Position numbers and translations under genes: made by a program. A stretch of 64,000 bases of DNA from Bradyrhizobium sp. sGM-13. GTDB lineage: Bacteria > Pseudomonadota > Alphaproteobacteria > Rhizobiales > Xanthobacteraceae. Below, one piece after another: positions 41,038-53,565 of this stretch. Where the stretch lies: NCBI RefSeq assembly GCF_018398875.1, contig NZ_JAGWDK010000009.1, positions 1 to 64,000 on the forward strand, in the 5' to 3' direction. A model generated the notes under the pieces. It saw only the letters and a list, made by a program, of their open reading frames with translations, did no database searches and was not told the origin of the DNA. Within the stretch, counting starts at the first letter, position 1. The number at the start of each line of letters is the position of its first letter.

Positions 41038-42114
41038 TCAATCCGGCGCGCGAAACAGTAAGCAAGCATCGCCATAGGAATAGAACCGGTAGCCGGCTGC
41101 GATCGCATGCGCATAGGCGCGCTTCATCGTGTCAAGACCGGAGAATGCCGACACCAGCATGAACAGCGTCGAGCGCGGCAGGTGGAAATTGGTCATGAGG
41201 ATATCGACCGCGCGAAAGCGATAACCCGGCGTGATGAAGATCGAGGTCTCGCCATCGAACGGCTGAACGGTGCCGTCTTCGCGCGTGGCGCTCTCCAATA
41301 GCCGTAGCGACGTGGTGCCGACCGCTATGATGCGCCCGCCCTGGGCGCGCGCGGCATTCAACGCGGCAGCGGTATCAGCCGAGATCGATCCCCATTCGGC
41401 ATGCATCCGGTGCTCGGAGGTCTCGTCCACCTTCACAGGCAGGAAGGTCCCTGCCCCGACATGCAGCGTTATCCGATGCAATTCGACGCCGTGGCGGCGT
41501 AGCGCCGTCTCGAGCTCAGGCGTGAAATGCAGTCCCGCCGTCGGTGCCGCGACCGCCCCCTCATTTGCGGCGAACATGGTCTGATAGTCGGCGGCATCGC
41601 GATCGCCGGGCGCGCGTTTGGAGGCGATATAGGGCGGCAGCGGCGGCGTGCCGAGATCGGCGATGGCCTGATCCAGCGCCGGACCGTGAAACGAAAACGA
41701 CAGCGTGATCTCGCCCTCTTCGCCCTTGGCCTCGACCTCGGCGTCGAGATGGCCGAGCAGGCAGACCTTGCCTTCATTGCCGAAGCGAACGATGTCGCCG
41801 GGCGCGAGCTTCTTCGCCGGCTTAACCAGCGCGCGCCAGCGCGACCCGTCCAGCCGCTTGATCAACGTCGCCTCGATCTTCGGCTCGGTCTCGCGGCCGA
41901 TGCGCCGGCCCTTGAGTTGGGCGGAGATCACCTTGGTGTCGTTGACGACGAGTTGATCGCCAGGCTCCAGCCATTGCGGCAACTCGGCGACGGTGCGGTC
42001 GCGCAGCACGCCATCGGGTTGCACCACCAGCATCCGCGCAGCATCGCGCGGGCTCGCGGGCCGCAGCGCGACGCTGGTGGCGGGAAGTTCGAAGTCGAAG
42101 AGATCAGTGCGCAT
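41038..42114 (-). CDS. queA: S-adenosylmethionine:tRNA ribosyltransferase-isomerase
   Basis: This 358-residue protein turns preQ1 in tRNA into epoxyqueuosine using the ribosyl group of SAM. The typical opening is [48 protein letters not shown] and the [17 protein letters not shown] block are the family signature. The start is ATG 42114; a 5-residue in-frame extension has no support. It acts downstream of tgt (32.4 kb). It is the last gene of the minus-strand run coaD - ppi - hypothetical - ppi - queA, though a palindromic repeat separates it from the cyclophilin gene. Confidence 0.93.
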   Translation of the reverse strand: MRTDLFDFELPATSVALRPASPRDAARMLVVQPDGVLRDRTVAELPQWLEPGDQLVVNDTKVISAQLKGRRIGRETEPKIEATLIKRLDGSRWRALVKPAKKLAPGDIVRFGNEGKVCLLGHLDAEVEAKGEEGEITLSFSFHGPALDQAIADLGTPPLPPYIASKRAPGDRDAADYQTMFAANEGAVAAPTAGLHFTPELETALRRHGVELHRITLHVGAGTFLPVKVDETSEHRMHAEWGSISADTAAALNAARAQGGRIIAVGTTSLRLLESATREDGTVQPFDGETSIFITPGYRFRAVDILMTNFHLPRSTLFMLVSAFSGLDTMKRAYAHAIAAGYRFYSYGDACLLFRAPD

Positions 42115-42124
42115 GTTCTTGCAC

Positions 42125-42221
42125 GTCATTCCGGAGGCCGCGCAGAGCGCGGCAATCTGGAATCCAGAGATTGTCAGCGCGAGATTCCGGGTTCACGCTT
42201 CGCGTGCCCCGGAATGACGGC
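42125..42221. repeat. Interspersed palindromic element, ATTCCGG type
   Basis: CGTCATTCCGG ... CCGGAATGACGG, with inner palindromic arms (GCCGCGCAGAGCGCGGC; CACGCTTCGCGTG). It is inserted exactly between the queA and cyclophilin genes. Confidence 0.7.
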
Positions 42222-42227
42222 GTCAAA

Positions 42228-42692
42228 TCAAGCCGCTTCCAGCGCCATCCGTGCCTTGACGATCTTGTCCGGGTTCTGCACCGGCTCGCCGCGCTTGATC
42301 TTGTCGACGTTCTCCATGCCCGACGTGACCTTGCCCCAGACCGTGTACTGGCCGTTGAGGAAGGAGGCGTCATCGAAGCAGATGAAGAACTGGCTGTCGC
42401 CGGAATCCGGGCTCGCGGCGCGAGCCATCGAGACGGTGCCGCGCACGTGCGGTTCCTTGTTGAACTCGGCCTTCAGCTTGTTGCCGGAACCGCCGGTGCC
42501 GGTGCCGTGCGGGCAGCCGGTCTGCGCCATGAAGCCCTCGATGACGCGATGGAACACGATGCCGTCGTAAAATCCCTCACGCACCAGTTTCTTGATCTGA
42601 GCGACGTGGCCAGGTGCGAGATCGGGACGCATTTCGATGGTGACGGGGCCCTGGGTGGTTTCAAGGATCAAAGTATTTTCGGTATCAGCCAT
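42228..42692 (-). CDS. ppiB: Cytoplasmic peptidyl-prolyl cis-trans isomerase (cyclophilin)
   Basis: This 154-residue cyclophilin has no signal peptide. The active site reads FYDGIVFHRVIEGFMAQTG (R in FHRVI, and QTG), then GTVSMARAASPDSGDSQFFI and FLNGQYTVWGKV. It catalyses proline isomerisation in the cytosol. Its start overlaps the end of the preceding gene by 25 bases, so it is translationally linked to it. A second, exported cyclophilin is encoded 0.4 kb upstream. Confidence 0.9.
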   Translation of the reverse strand: MADTENTLILETTQGPVTIEMRPDLAPGHVAQIKKLVREGFYDGIVFHRVIEGFMAQTGCPHGTGTGGSGNKLKAEFNKEPHVRGTVSMARAASPDSGDSQFFICFDDASFLNGQYTVWGKVTSGMENVDKIKRGEPVQNPDKIVKARMALEAA

Positions 42693-43108
42693 ACTCTTTT
42701 CTCTTCCGGTTTGGGTGGACGTTTGCGGGTTCTAAAAAGGACCGCGAAAGGCCGGCCGGCGACCGCACCGCCCAGTCCCTCGGTAAATGGCAACGGCGTG
42801 CAGCGTTGCAATGTCTCCATCACGGCAATTCGGTACGCGACCCTGTCGTTATCGCTGGCGCGTTCCGATTCGTAGGTGATCCTGGGTTGCCCCAGAATGG
42901 CGCCCTCGCGGTTGAAGCTGACGGCGACCGTAATGTCCATCGGGCTGGCGCGCGAGTAAGGCGGCGGCTGCCAACACGAATACAGTTTGGCGAATATGTC
43001 CTTGATGGTGTCGAGTTGCTGCGGTTGAGCCGCCGCATGCGCCCCCGATGCGAGCCACACGAGAGCAGCGGCAAACCAGACGAATGGCTTGCTGCGGCCC
43101 GCCGTCAT
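42668..43108 (-). CDS. Exported protein with a TonB-C-like fold
   Basis: This 146-residue protein has a signal peptide (FVWFAAALVWLASGAHAAA, cleavage near AAQ). The mature part has a Cys pair (LYSCWQPPP and LQRCTPLPF). ITVAVSFNREGAILGQPRIT followed by YRIAVMETLQRCTPLPF resembles the C-terminal strand-helix-strand of TonB/TolA-type domains, where V-x-x-x-F-x-x-DG-x-I-x-x-P is usual. It lies between and overlaps the two cyclophilin genes, a context I know as conserved in Bradyrhizobium. Role unknown. Confidence 0.65.
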   Translation of the reverse strand: MTAGRSKPFVWFAAALVWLASGAHAAAQPQQLDTIKDIFAKLYSCWQPPPYSRASPMDITVAVSFNREGAILGQPRITYESERASDNDRVAYRIAVMETLQRCTPLPFTEGLGGAVAGRPFAVLFRTRKRPPKPEEKRVWLIPKIL

Positions 43109-43112
43109 GGCC

Positions 43113-43655
43113 TCACTTGACGTCGGATGCGACTTGCACCTTCACCATCTTGTCGGGATCGACGACCGGTTCGCCACGCTTGATCTTGTCGACCACGTCC
43201 ATACCCGACATCACTTCGCCGATCACGGTGTATTTGCCGTTCAGTGACGCGCCTTCGGCAAACATGATGAAGAACTGCGAATTGGCCGAGTTGGGATCGC
43301 TGGTTCGCGCCATGCCGACGATGCCGCGCTTGTACGGCACGTTGGAGAACTCGGCCGGAAGGTTCGGATGTTTCGAGCCGCCGGTGCCGTTGAAATTCTT
43401 GCCGTCGCCGGTCTGCGCCATGAAGCCTTCGATCACGCGATGGAACGGCACGTTGTTGTAGTAGCCCTCGCGCGCGAGCAGCTTGATGCGTTCGGCATGC
43501 TGGGGCGCGATGTCGTTGCGCAGCTTGATCACGATGCGGCCCTTGGTGGTGTCGATCACGATCGCATTCGCCTTGTCGAGATTAGCGGGCAGCGGCTGCG
43601 CGATCGCGGGGACCATAACGAACAACGCGGCGAGAACAGCGAGAATTCGGATCAT
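43113..43655 (-). CDS. Periplasmic peptidyl-prolyl cis-trans isomerase (cyclophilin)
   Basis: This protein has 180 residues from ATG 43655, with GGAG six bases upstream. The signal peptide is MIRILAVLAALFVMVPAIA, then QPLPANLDK. The cyclophilin core reads YYNNVPFHRVIEGFMAQTGD, GIVGMARTSDPNSANSQFFI and LNGKYTVIGEVMSGMDVVDK. It is the periplasmic counterpart of the cytoplasmic enzyme encoded two genes on; they probably arose by duplication. It is placed 44 bases after coaD on the same strand. Confidence 0.9.
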   Translation of the reverse strand: MIRILAVLAALFVMVPAIAQPLPANLDKANAIVIDTTKGRIVIKLRNDIAPQHAERIKLLAREGYYNNVPFHRVIEGFMAQTGDGKNFNGTGGSKHPNLPAEFSNVPYKRGIVGMARTSDPNSANSQFFIMFAEGASLNGKYTVIGEVMSGMDVVDKIKRGEPVVDPDKMVKVQVASDVK

Positions 43656-43699
43656 GAAAGCTCCGGTCATGTGGAAACAGGAAAGCGCGTAGAAGCGCG

Positions 43700-44197
43700 T
43701 TAGCCCGCGAACTTGGCCTTCAGCCTCGCGGCAATCTGGGGCGGCACGAAGGCGGAGAAGTCGCCGCCCATGCCGGCGATCTGGCGAACCAACGTGGCGG
43801 TGATCGGGCGGACCACAGGCGACGCCGGGACGAACACGGTGTGCACCTCTGGCGCCATCACCTCGTTCATGCCGGCAAGCTGCATTTCGTAGTCCATATC
43901 GGTTCCATCGCGCAGGCCGCGAATCATGATGGTCGCGCCGACCTGCCGCGCCGCAGCTACGGTGAGGTTGTCGTAGGTGGTGCAGTCGAAAGCGCAGCCG
44001 GCCTTTTGCGCAATCGGCTCACATACCGCCCGAATCATGTCGACCCGCTCCTCGATCGAAAACAGCGGCTTCTTGCCGGAATTGACGCCGATGGCGACAA
44101 CCAGGCGGTCGCACAGCGTCACGGCGTGCCGCAGCACGTCCAGATGGCCGTTGGTGATGGGATCGAATGAACCGGGATAAAGCGCGATACGGGACAT
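43700..44197 (-). CDS. coaD: Phosphopantetheine adenylyltransferase (CoA biosynthesis)
   Basis: This 165-residue protein starts at ATG 44197 with AGGAGGG upstream; the in-frame upstream extension is not needed. It joins AMP to 4'-phosphopantetheine. The nucleotidyltransferase motif is [14 protein letters not shown] (T/HxGH), and [15 protein letters not shown] is the family block. It is full length and heads the coaD - cyclophilin - queA run. Confidence 0.93.
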   Translation of the reverse strand: MSRIALYPGSFDPITNGHLDVLRHAVTLCDRLVVAIGVNSGKKPLFSIEERVDMIRAVCEPIAQKAGCAFDCTTYDNLTVAAARQVGATIMIRGLRDGTDMDYEMQLAGMNEVMAPEVHTVFVPASPVVRPITATLVRQIAGMGGDFSAFVPPQIAARLKAKFAG

Positions 44198-44465
44198 ATT
44201 CCCTCCTACCGCGCCTCGGGCGGCCGGGCAAGCCGGGTCGGTTCCCTTCGGATCCGGGTTTTTACTTCGAGTCGGCCAATGAACCAGTCTCGGGATCCCC
44301 GTCTCGGGCGGGCCGGCAATGTTTCGTCCGCCACCGGCCGGCGAAACAAAACTCGGTCCGGACGAAACCATTTTCCGCGCCCGCGAAGACGGCCGGAAAC
44401 TTGCGCCCCCTACAAGTCCACCCAACGAAACGACGGGCCGCCAAGGCCCATGACAGGGGACCGTC

Positions 44466-44723
44466 ATGATCAAGGCTTTATCCGCCATCGCTGCTGCCGC
44501 GTTCATCGCTGCCGCGATGACCGTATTGCCCGGCTTTGCCCCCCAGGTCGAAGCCAGCGTGCCGCAGGCGCTTGCCAAGGGTGACCGCCTGGATATCCGC
44601 AACGTCGGCAAGGACTGCTCGCAGCAGGCTTGGCCGAATTTCGAGGCTTCGTGCCTGCGCGCCGCCGGCTCCAAGGCCGTGGTGAGGGAAGCCCGCCTGG
44701 TGACCGCCGACCGCACCCCGTAA
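44466..44723 (+). CDS. Small exported protein
   Basis: This 85-residue protein has a signal peptide ([20 protein letters not shown], cleavage near VEA). The mature part reads [20 protein letters not shown] then [13 protein letters not shown], with two cysteines likely to pair. The DC-S-x-QAWP-x-F/Y-x-x-x-CLR pattern is common in short Bradyrhizobium exported proteins. It is divergent from coaD. AGGGGA lies upstream of the ATG. Confidence 0.7.
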   Translation: MIKALSAIAAAAFIAAAMTVLPGFAPQVEASVPQALAKGDRLDIRNVGKDCSQQAWPNFEASCLRAAGSKAVVREARLVTADRTP

Positions 44724-44944
44724 CGGCAAAACATTCGTTCCGACCCCACCTCCAAGGAACGCTCTAGTGGCGAGTAGGGATGCCCCCCTGCTCGCCATTG
44801 ACGTTCTGGAAGCTTGGATTGCGCGAAATTCTCCTGCCTGCCTCAAGCGCGCGAGCACGCGTTCGAGGTCTTCGCGGCCGCGCTTGACGGATCTGTACAC
44901 ATCACTCAGATGGCCGGAAATATTGACAGGAAGGAAACAAGCGC

Positions 44945-46291
44945 GTGGCCAGCACGATTTTCGACAACGCCCTCTATCGCGACGTTTTCTCGACGCCGGC
45001 CATGCGAGCGGTGTTTTCCGATGAGGCGCAGCTCAAGGCCTATGTGCAGGCTGAAGTCGCGCTTGCCATTGCGCAAGGCGACACCGGCGTGATTCCGCGC
45101 GAGGCGGCCGAGGCGATCGCGCGGCAGGCGCCGGCGATCGCGCTCGATATCGAGCAGTTGAAGCGCGACACCGAGAACGTCGGCTATCCCATTGTCGGCC
45201 TGGCCCGCCAGCTATCGGAGCGACTCGGCGAAGCCGGCCGCTATCTGCATTGGGGAGCGACCACGCAGGACATCATGGATACCGCGACGGTCCTGCAACT
45301 GCGCGAAGCGGTCGCGCTGATCGAAGCGCAGCTCACTGACGTCATGGCCGCGCTTGCCAATCTCGCCCGCCTCCACCGCGATACCCCGATGGCCGGCCGA
45401 ACCCATCTTCAGCAGGCGCTGCCGATCACGTTCGGGCACAAGGCAGCGATCTGGCTGTCGGCGCTGCAGCGCTCGGCCGATCGGCTCGCGCAAGCAAAAC
45501 CTCGTGCCCTTCAGGCGCAGCTCGGCGGCGCGGCGGGAACGCTGGCTTCACTCGGCGATCGCGGACTGGATGTACGTGCCGCCTATGCCCGCGTGCTCGG
45601 TCTGGCCGAACCCGACATCACTTGGCACGTCGCCCGCGACGGGCTGGTCGAACTGGCGCAGACGCTGGCCGTGATCTGCGGCGCGTTCGGCAAGATCGGC
45701 TACGACATCATGCTCCTGATGGCGACCGAGATCGGCGAGGTATTCGAGCCCTTCTCCTCACATCGCGGCGCATCCTCGACCATGCCGCAGAAGCGCAACC
45801 CGATCTCCTCGGAAATTCTGCTGGCGAACGCAAAGGCATCGCGCGACGCCGCTTCGCTGATGTTAGATGCCATGGTTCAGGATCTCGAGCGCGCCACCGG
45901 GCCCTGGCATTGCGAGTGGCTCGCTTTGCCCCAAGTCTGTTTGCTGACGGCCGGGTCGCTGGCGCAGGCGCAATTCATGCTGTCCGGCCTGATCGTCGAT
46001 CCCCAGGCGATGAAGCGAAACCTTCATGCCACGCGCGGGCTGATCGTCGCCGAAGCGGTCATGATGGGGCTGGCGCCCGCGCTTGGCCGTCAGTTGGCCC
46101 ATGACGAGGTTTATGCCGCCTGCCGCGATGCGTTCGAGCGTGGCGACGCGCTGCTCGATGCCCTGCTGCGCCGCCCGGCCATCGCATCCGCCCTGCCGCG
46201 CGATCGGCTCGCCGCGTTATGCGAGCCGTCAAACTATCTCGGCACCGCGGGAGCGATGGTCGACCGCGTGCTCGCACGTCACAGCAAGTGA
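44945..46291 (+). CDS. pcaB: 3-carboxy-cis,cis-muconate cycloisomerase-type lyase
   Basis: This protein has 448 residues from GTG 44945 and belongs to the fumarase/aspartase superfamily. The signature is HRGASSTMPQKRNPISSE, preceded by GRYLHWGATTQDIMDTATVL and MAGRTHLQQALPITFGHK. These blocks are closest to PcaB, which acts in the protocatechuate branch of aromatic degradation, rather than to adenylosuccinate lyase. No other pca gene is in the window, so the physiological role is inferred from family alone; a related lyase activity is possible. Confidence 0.75.
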   Translation: MASTIFDNALYRDVFSTPAMRAVFSDEAQLKAYVQAEVALAIAQGDTGVIPREAAEAIARQAPAIALDIEQLKRDTENVGYPIVGLARQLSERLGEAGRYLHWGATTQDIMDTATVLQLREAVALIEAQLTDVMAALANLARLHRDTPMAGRTHLQQALPITFGHKAAIWLSALQRSADRLAQAKPRALQAQLGGAAGTLASLGDRGLDVRAAYARVLGLAEPDITWHVARDGLVELAQTLAVICGAFGKIGYDIMLLMATEIGEVFEPFSSHRGASSTMPQKRNPISSEILLANAKASRDAASLMLDAMVQDLERATGPWHCEWLALPQVCLLTAGSLAQAQFMLSGLIVDPQAMKRNLHATRGLIVAEAVMMGLAPALGRQLAHDEVYAACRDAFERGDALLDALLRRPAIASALPRDRLAALCEPSNYLGTAGAMVDRVLARHSK

Positions 46292-46463
46292 TAAGCACGA
46301 TCGATAAACACCGACGCGCTACCGCATGGCAGCGTATTGACGCGAATGGCCACGACCCGATTATCGGAGCCGAGCCCGCCGCTTTCGGAACTCCTGCCGG
46401 CGGCAAAGACCCTTTGGAGCGCGCGCTCGATCTGGTAGAATCCGCACGAGCGAGGAGGAAGCC

Positions 46464-49400
46464 GTGGACGAGCTGGAGCGCTGGCTGGCGCCGCTTGGCC
46501 TGGCGCAGTTCGCACCCGCGTTGCGGGCGAACGATGTCGATCTCAATATCCTGCCTGAGCTGAGCGAGGCGGACCTGGAGAAGCTCGGCCTCTCGCTTGG
46601 CCAGCGCAAGAAGCTATTGAAAGCGGCCGCATGCCTGCCACAGCCCTCGAAACTGGCAGGCCCGAGCGCCGCGTCGGCGCCAAGCCTCAGTGCCGTCTCC
46701 TCTGCCGAACGTCGGCAGCTCACGGTGATGTTCTGCGACCTCGTCGGTTCGACCGCGCTATCGGCTGGTCTTGACCCCGAGGACCTACGCGAGGTGATTG
46801 GCGCCTATCACCGCTGCGTAGCTGAGACGGTCGCCCGCTTCGACGGCTTCGTCGCCAAGTACATGGGCGACGGCGTACTACTTTATTTCGGCTATCCGCA
46901 AGCGCACGAGGACGACGCCGAGCGAGCGGTGCGCGCCGGTTTGGCACTTATCGACGCCGTCAACCAACTGCAAACACCCGAGCGTCTTCGGGTCCGGATC
47001 GGCATCGGCACAGGACTTGTCGTGGTCGGCGACCTTATTGGCATGGGCGAAGCACAGGAACGGGTCGTGGTAGGCGAGACGCCCAACCTCGCGGCGCGCC
47101 TGCAAGCAGTTGGCGAGCCGAACACCATCGTCGTGGGTCCCATGACGCGTCACCTCCTGGGCGATCTTTTCGAGTACCGCGATCTCGGGACGGTCGCGAT
47201 GAAAGGCTTCCCGCAGCCGGTCCAAGCCTATCAGGTGCTCCGCTCGAGCGCCGTCGAGAGCCGGTTTGAAGCCTTCCATTCGGCCGGCCTGACGCCACTG
47301 GTCGGCCGCGAGGAAGAGCTCGAACTGCTACTGCGCCGGTGGCAGCGTGCGACCTCCGGGGAGGGGCAGGTGGTGCTGCTCTCAGCGGAGCCCGGGGTCG
47401 GGAAATCGCGACTGGTGGCGGCCCTCCAGGAGAAGCTCCAGGCCGAACCGTACTCGCGCCTGCGCTGCTTCTGCTCGCCGCACCACCAGGGCAGCGCGCT
47501 GTACCCGGTCATCAAGCAACTGGAGCGGGCGGCCGGGTTCACCAGGGACGACCCAACGGCGGTCAGGCTCGACAAAATCGAGGCGCTGTTAACGGCCTCA
47601 GCGACCGCTGCCGAATACATGCCGCTATTGGCCGAGCTGCTATCATTGCCCTCCGACCGCTATTGCCCGGTATCGCTCAGTCCGCCTGCGAAGAAGGAGC
47701 GCACGCTTCAGGCGCTGCTCCGGCAAGTGGAGGACCTGTCTCGGCGCAATCCCGTGCTGTGGGTCTTCGAAGATGTGCACTGGATCGACCCGACCTCGCT
47801 CGAGCTTCTGCAAGTAGCGGTCGATCGCGTGCAGCAACTGCCGGTGTTGCTACTCCTCACCTTCCGACCGGAGTTCTTGCCACCGTGGATCGGCCAGCCG
47901 CACGTCACGATGCTGGCGCTCGGTCGCTTGAACCGGCGTGACACCGCAGCCCTCGTACAGCGGGTGGTCGGCGATAAAGTGCTGCCCGGCGCGGTCGTCC
48001 ACGAGATCGTCGACCGCACGGACGGCGTGCCGCTGTTCGTGGAGGAACTGACCAAGGCCGTGCTGGAAGCGGGAGCCGAAGGGAATGCCAAGGCCGTGCT
48101 TTCGCGAACCTCACCGGGTGCACTCGCCGTCCCGGCTACCCTGCACGCCTCGCTCCTGGCCCGTCTCGACCGTCTCAGTCCGGAAGCCAAAGAAATTGCC
48201 CAGACCGGCGCCGCCATTGGCCGGGAATTCTCCGACGATCTGATACGCGCCGTGTCGCCACTGCCGGACGCACCTTTGCAGTCCGCCCTCGACCAGCTTG
48301 CCGCGTCACAGTTGATTTTTCGTCGTGGCTCGTCAATCTACAGCTTCAAGCACGCACTCGTTCAGGACACCGCCTACGGCACACTGCTGCGCGGCAAGCG
48401 GCAACCGCTGCACGCGCGGATCGCACGTGCCCTCGAGGAGCTGTTTCCGGACATCGCGGCTACCCAGCCGGAGGTGCTTGCGCACCACTTCACCGAGGCT
48501 GATCTCACGGAAGATGCTGTGGCCTACTGGCGCAAGGCTGGCCAGCGCGCGGCCGAGCGCTCGGCACACGCGGAGGCGATCGCCCATCTCCGCAAGGGGC
48601 TGATGCTCGTCGATCGGGTCGCCGAGCCTGCGGAACGCGCCCGCCGCGAACTCGACCTGCAGCTCGTGCTTGCGCCGGTGCTGATCAGCACCAAGAGCTG
48701 GTCGGCACCGGAGGTGGAGCAAGTCTACCTGCGTGCCCGAGACCTGTGCCGGCAAGCCGGCGATGTGGCGCAGCTCTTTATCGTGAGTTGGGGGTTGTGG
48801 CTCGTTTACCAGCAACGCTGCGAGTTTAAGACGGCTCGCGATCTGCTGGACGAGCTGTTCGCACTCGCGCGGCAGAGCACAGATCCGGCGCTCCTCCTGC
48901 AGGCGCATCATGCCGCATGGACAACCCTTCTCAATCTCCCGGATCTGACCGCGTGCAGGGCGCATCTCGAGGCGGGATTGGCGCTCTATCGGCCGGACGC
49001 GCACAGTGCCCACAAATTCCTCTATGGCAGCCACGACGCGGGTGTCTGCTACCGATACACCGAGGCTGCCGCGCTGTGGCCGCTTGGCTTCCCCGAGCAG
49101 GCGCTCGCCGCTGCGCGCGAAGCGGTAAGCATGGCGCGGGAGCTGTCGCATCCTTTTAGCCTTGTTCTCGCCCTGGTGTTCGCGGCGATGATCTACCAGC
49201 ATCGGCGGGAAGCCGAGCCGGCCCGGGAGCAAGCGGAAGCCGCGATCGCGGTGTGCGCCGAGCACGGCATCGCACCGCACCTGGCGGCGGCGGGAAGCAT
49301 CTTGCGGGGTTGGGCGATCGCGGAACGCGGACAGGCAGCGAAAGGGATCTCGGAGGTCCGCGACGGTCTCGCGGCCGTCCAGCCGACGGGCGTGCGTATC

Positions 49401-49808
49401 CGTCGGCCCTTTTATCTCGCGCTGCTGGCTGAAGCTTCGGCGCGGGCCGGAGAAATCGAGCCAGGATTGACTGCGCTGGCCGAAGCTGCGGCCGCTGTCG
49501 AGGAGACCGGCGAGCGGCGATGGGAGGCGGAAATTTATCGCTTGATTGGGGAGCTGACGGCGGCGAGGCCAGGCGGCGACAGGACCGCAGCGGAAGCGTA
49601 CTTTCGGCGAGCGCTTGACGTGGCCGGTCGCCAGAGCGCGAAGACGCTGGAGTTGCGCGCCACCACGAGCTTGGCCCGGCTCTGGCGTGATCAGGGCAAG
49701 CACCAGCAGGCCAGTGATCTCCTCGCGCCGACCTATGGATGGTTCACGGAAGGTTTCGATACCCCTGATCTGCGGGAGGCCAAGGCGCTGCTTGATGCGC
49801 TCCAGTGA
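46464..49808 (+). CDS. SAM domain - class III cyclase - ATPase - TPR signalling protein
   Basis: This protein has 1114 residues from GTG 46464 (AGGAGG upstream). It starts with a SAM domain (3-58: ERWLAPLGLAQFAPAL), then a class III nucleotide cyclase domain (84-250) with both metal aspartates (Asp92 in VMFCDLVGST, Asp136 in YMGDGVLLYFG). An AAA_16/STAND-type NTPase follows (LVGREEELELL; Walker A AEPGVGKSRL near 308; Walker B VLWVFEDVHWIDP near 435), and a long TPR-like C-terminus. These large proteins are abundant in Bradyrhizobium. It presumably makes cAMP when the C-terminal part senses a ligand or partner. The cyclase's substrate-specifying residues are not assessed. Confidence 0.85.
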   Translation: MDELERWLAPLGLAQFAPALRANDVDLNILPELSEADLEKLGLSLGQRKKLLKAAACLPQPSKLAGPSAASAPSLSAVSSAERRQLTVMFCDLVGSTALSAGLDPEDLREVIGAYHRCVAETVARFDGFVAKYMGDGVLLYFGYPQAHEDDAERAVRAGLALIDAVNQLQTPERLRVRIGIGTGLVVVGDLIGMGEAQERVVVGETPNLAARLQAVGEPNTIVVGPMTRHLLGDLFEYRDLGTVAMKGFPQPVQAYQVLRSSAVESRFEAFHSAGLTPLVGREEELELLLRRWQRATSGEGQVVLLSAEPGVGKSRLVAALQEKLQAEPYSRLRCFCSPHHQGSALYPVIKQLERAAGFTRDDPTAVRLDKIEALLTASATAAEYMPLLAELLSLPSDRYCPVSLSPPAKKERTLQALLRQVEDLSRRNPVLWVFEDVHWIDPTSLELLQVAVDRVQQLPVLLLLTFRPEFLPPWIGQPHVTMLALGRLNRRDTAALVQRVVGDKVLPGAVVHEIVDRTDGVPLFVEELTKAVLEAGAEGNAKAVLSRTSPGALAVPATLHASLLARLDRLSPEAKEIAQTGAAIGREFSDDLIRAVSPLPDAPLQSALDQLAASQLIFRRGSSIYSFKHALVQDTAYGTLLRGKRQPLHARIARALEELFPDIAATQPEVLAHHFTEADLTEDAVAYWRKAGQRAAERSAHAEAIAHLRKGLMLVDRVAEPAERARRELDLQLVLAPVLISTKSWSAPEVEQVYLRARDLCRQAGDVAQLFIVSWGLWLVYQQRCEFKTARDLLDELFALARQSTDPALLLQAHHAAWTTLLNLPDLTACRAHLEAGLALYRPDAHSAHKFLYGSHDAGVCYRYTEAAALWPLGFPEQALAAAREAVSMARELSHPFSLVLALVFAAMIYQHRREAEPAREQAEAAIAVCAEHGIAPHLAAAGSILRGWAIAERGQAAKGISEVRDGLAAVQPTGVRIRRPFYLALLAEASARAGEIEPGLTALAEAAAAVEETGERRWEAEIYRLIGELTAARPGGDRTAAEAYFRRALDVAGRQSAKTLELRATTSLARLWRDQGKHQQASDLLAPTYGWFTEGFDTPDLREAKALLDALQ

Positions 49809-49927
49809 CGCTCCTGTATGTCAATCGGCGCCGACGTTGAACCTAGATCGGCAACGCTCCGGAGAGTCCAGTGTGATCTGAAGTTTGTGCCAATCGCGGC
49901 AAAGCACCGACACGTTGGCAGGCCGAT

Positions 49928-50437
49928 TCAATTCTGTGACTGGGGTACGGGGCCGGCGCTCTCGCGAGTGCCCGAGGCGACTTGCGGTAGGGCAAGGTTG
50001 AAAGCATCAACCAGCCGACGTCGCCAGGGTTGCGTCAGCATCGACAGCTTGCCTTCGAGCAGAGCTGCCCTTTCCCGGGCTCCCGCGCTTTCCGTGCTCA
50101 CTTTGAGCAGTTCGGCCAACAGCTTGTTGGTGCGTTCGCATTCTCTTTCGAAGTCGGCGCGATGACCGCTGGCAATCACCTTCATCTCTGCCAGCTCAGT
50201 CTGCAGCGTCTCAATTCGTTGCTTTAGGGCGGTGACCACCTGGTGACCGGCCTGCGTTTGCGGCTGACGGGGTATCGGGGAATGGCTGAATTCGCTGAGA
50301 TCGACCTGGACTAACGTCTTGCCGTCGTTGGAGCGCGAGCGCGGCCATCGGTGTCGCTTCACCAGAGCGCGGGCAGCTTCTGGGGAAATCTTGAGCCGTT
50401 CGCCCAGATCGGCATACGTCAGCATCTCGACGGGCAT
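49928..50437 (-). CDS. Helix-turn-helix coiled-coil protein
   Basis: This protein has 169 residues from ATG 50437 (MPVEMLTYADLGERLKISPE), with a GGGAGCGG upstream. The N-terminal DNA-binding helix-turn-helix (LTYADLGERLKISPEAARAL, VKRHRWPRSR) is followed by a linker and a coiled coil (VVTALKQRIETLQTELAEMK). A second helical stretch (LLEGKLSMLTQPWRRRLVDA) is near the end. I know such proteins as frequent, plasmid-replication-like or IS-associated proteins of Bradyrhizobium. It may be a regulator or nucleoid protein; function not established. Confidence 0.65.
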   Translation of the reverse strand: MPVEMLTYADLGERLKISPEAARALVKRHRWPRSRSNDGKTLVQVDLSEFSHSPIPRQPQTQAGHQVVTALKQRIETLQTELAEMKVIASGHRADFERECERTNKLLAELLKVSTESAGARERAALLEGKLSMLTQPWRRRLVDAFNLALPQVASGTRESAGPVPQSQN

Positions 50438-50580
50438 GAGATCCGCTCCCGTTGGCCGGACGGTCACCACCCGGACACGGCAAACGGTATCAATCTATAG
50501 TTAATGCTTGGTTTACCGTAAGCGGGAGCCCTGACGCGACGCGCCGCGGCGAGCGTCCAGCTCATCCGGACTACGCACCT

Positions 50581-50624
50581 CGTCATTCCGGGATGCGTGC
50601 GCAGCGCGCAGGCCCGGAATGACG
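50581..50624. repeat. Short palindromic element, ATTCCGG type
   Basis: CGTCATTCCGGGATGCGTGC ... GGCCCGGAATGACG, just beyond the gyrA stop. It could also act as a bidirectional transcript end. Same family as 27865-27963 and 42125-42221. Confidence 0.65.
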
Positions 50625-50634
50625 GCGAACGGCG

Positions 50635-53361
<2,727 letters not shown>

Positions 53362-53565
53362 AGGGGGAATCCAGTCAGTTCTCAGCTAAGAATCATATAG
53401 CGCATCGAGGGTCCGATAACCACCCCGAAGCTGTCAGGAGGAAGCTGTTTTTCCGCTCGTTTTTTCATAGACTTACCGGGATCGGAGACAGCTCGCCCGA
53501 GCCCTGCCGGGACCGCCATTTCAAGGCCGGAAGACGGTGTCAAAAACGGTGTTCCCATGGTGGGC

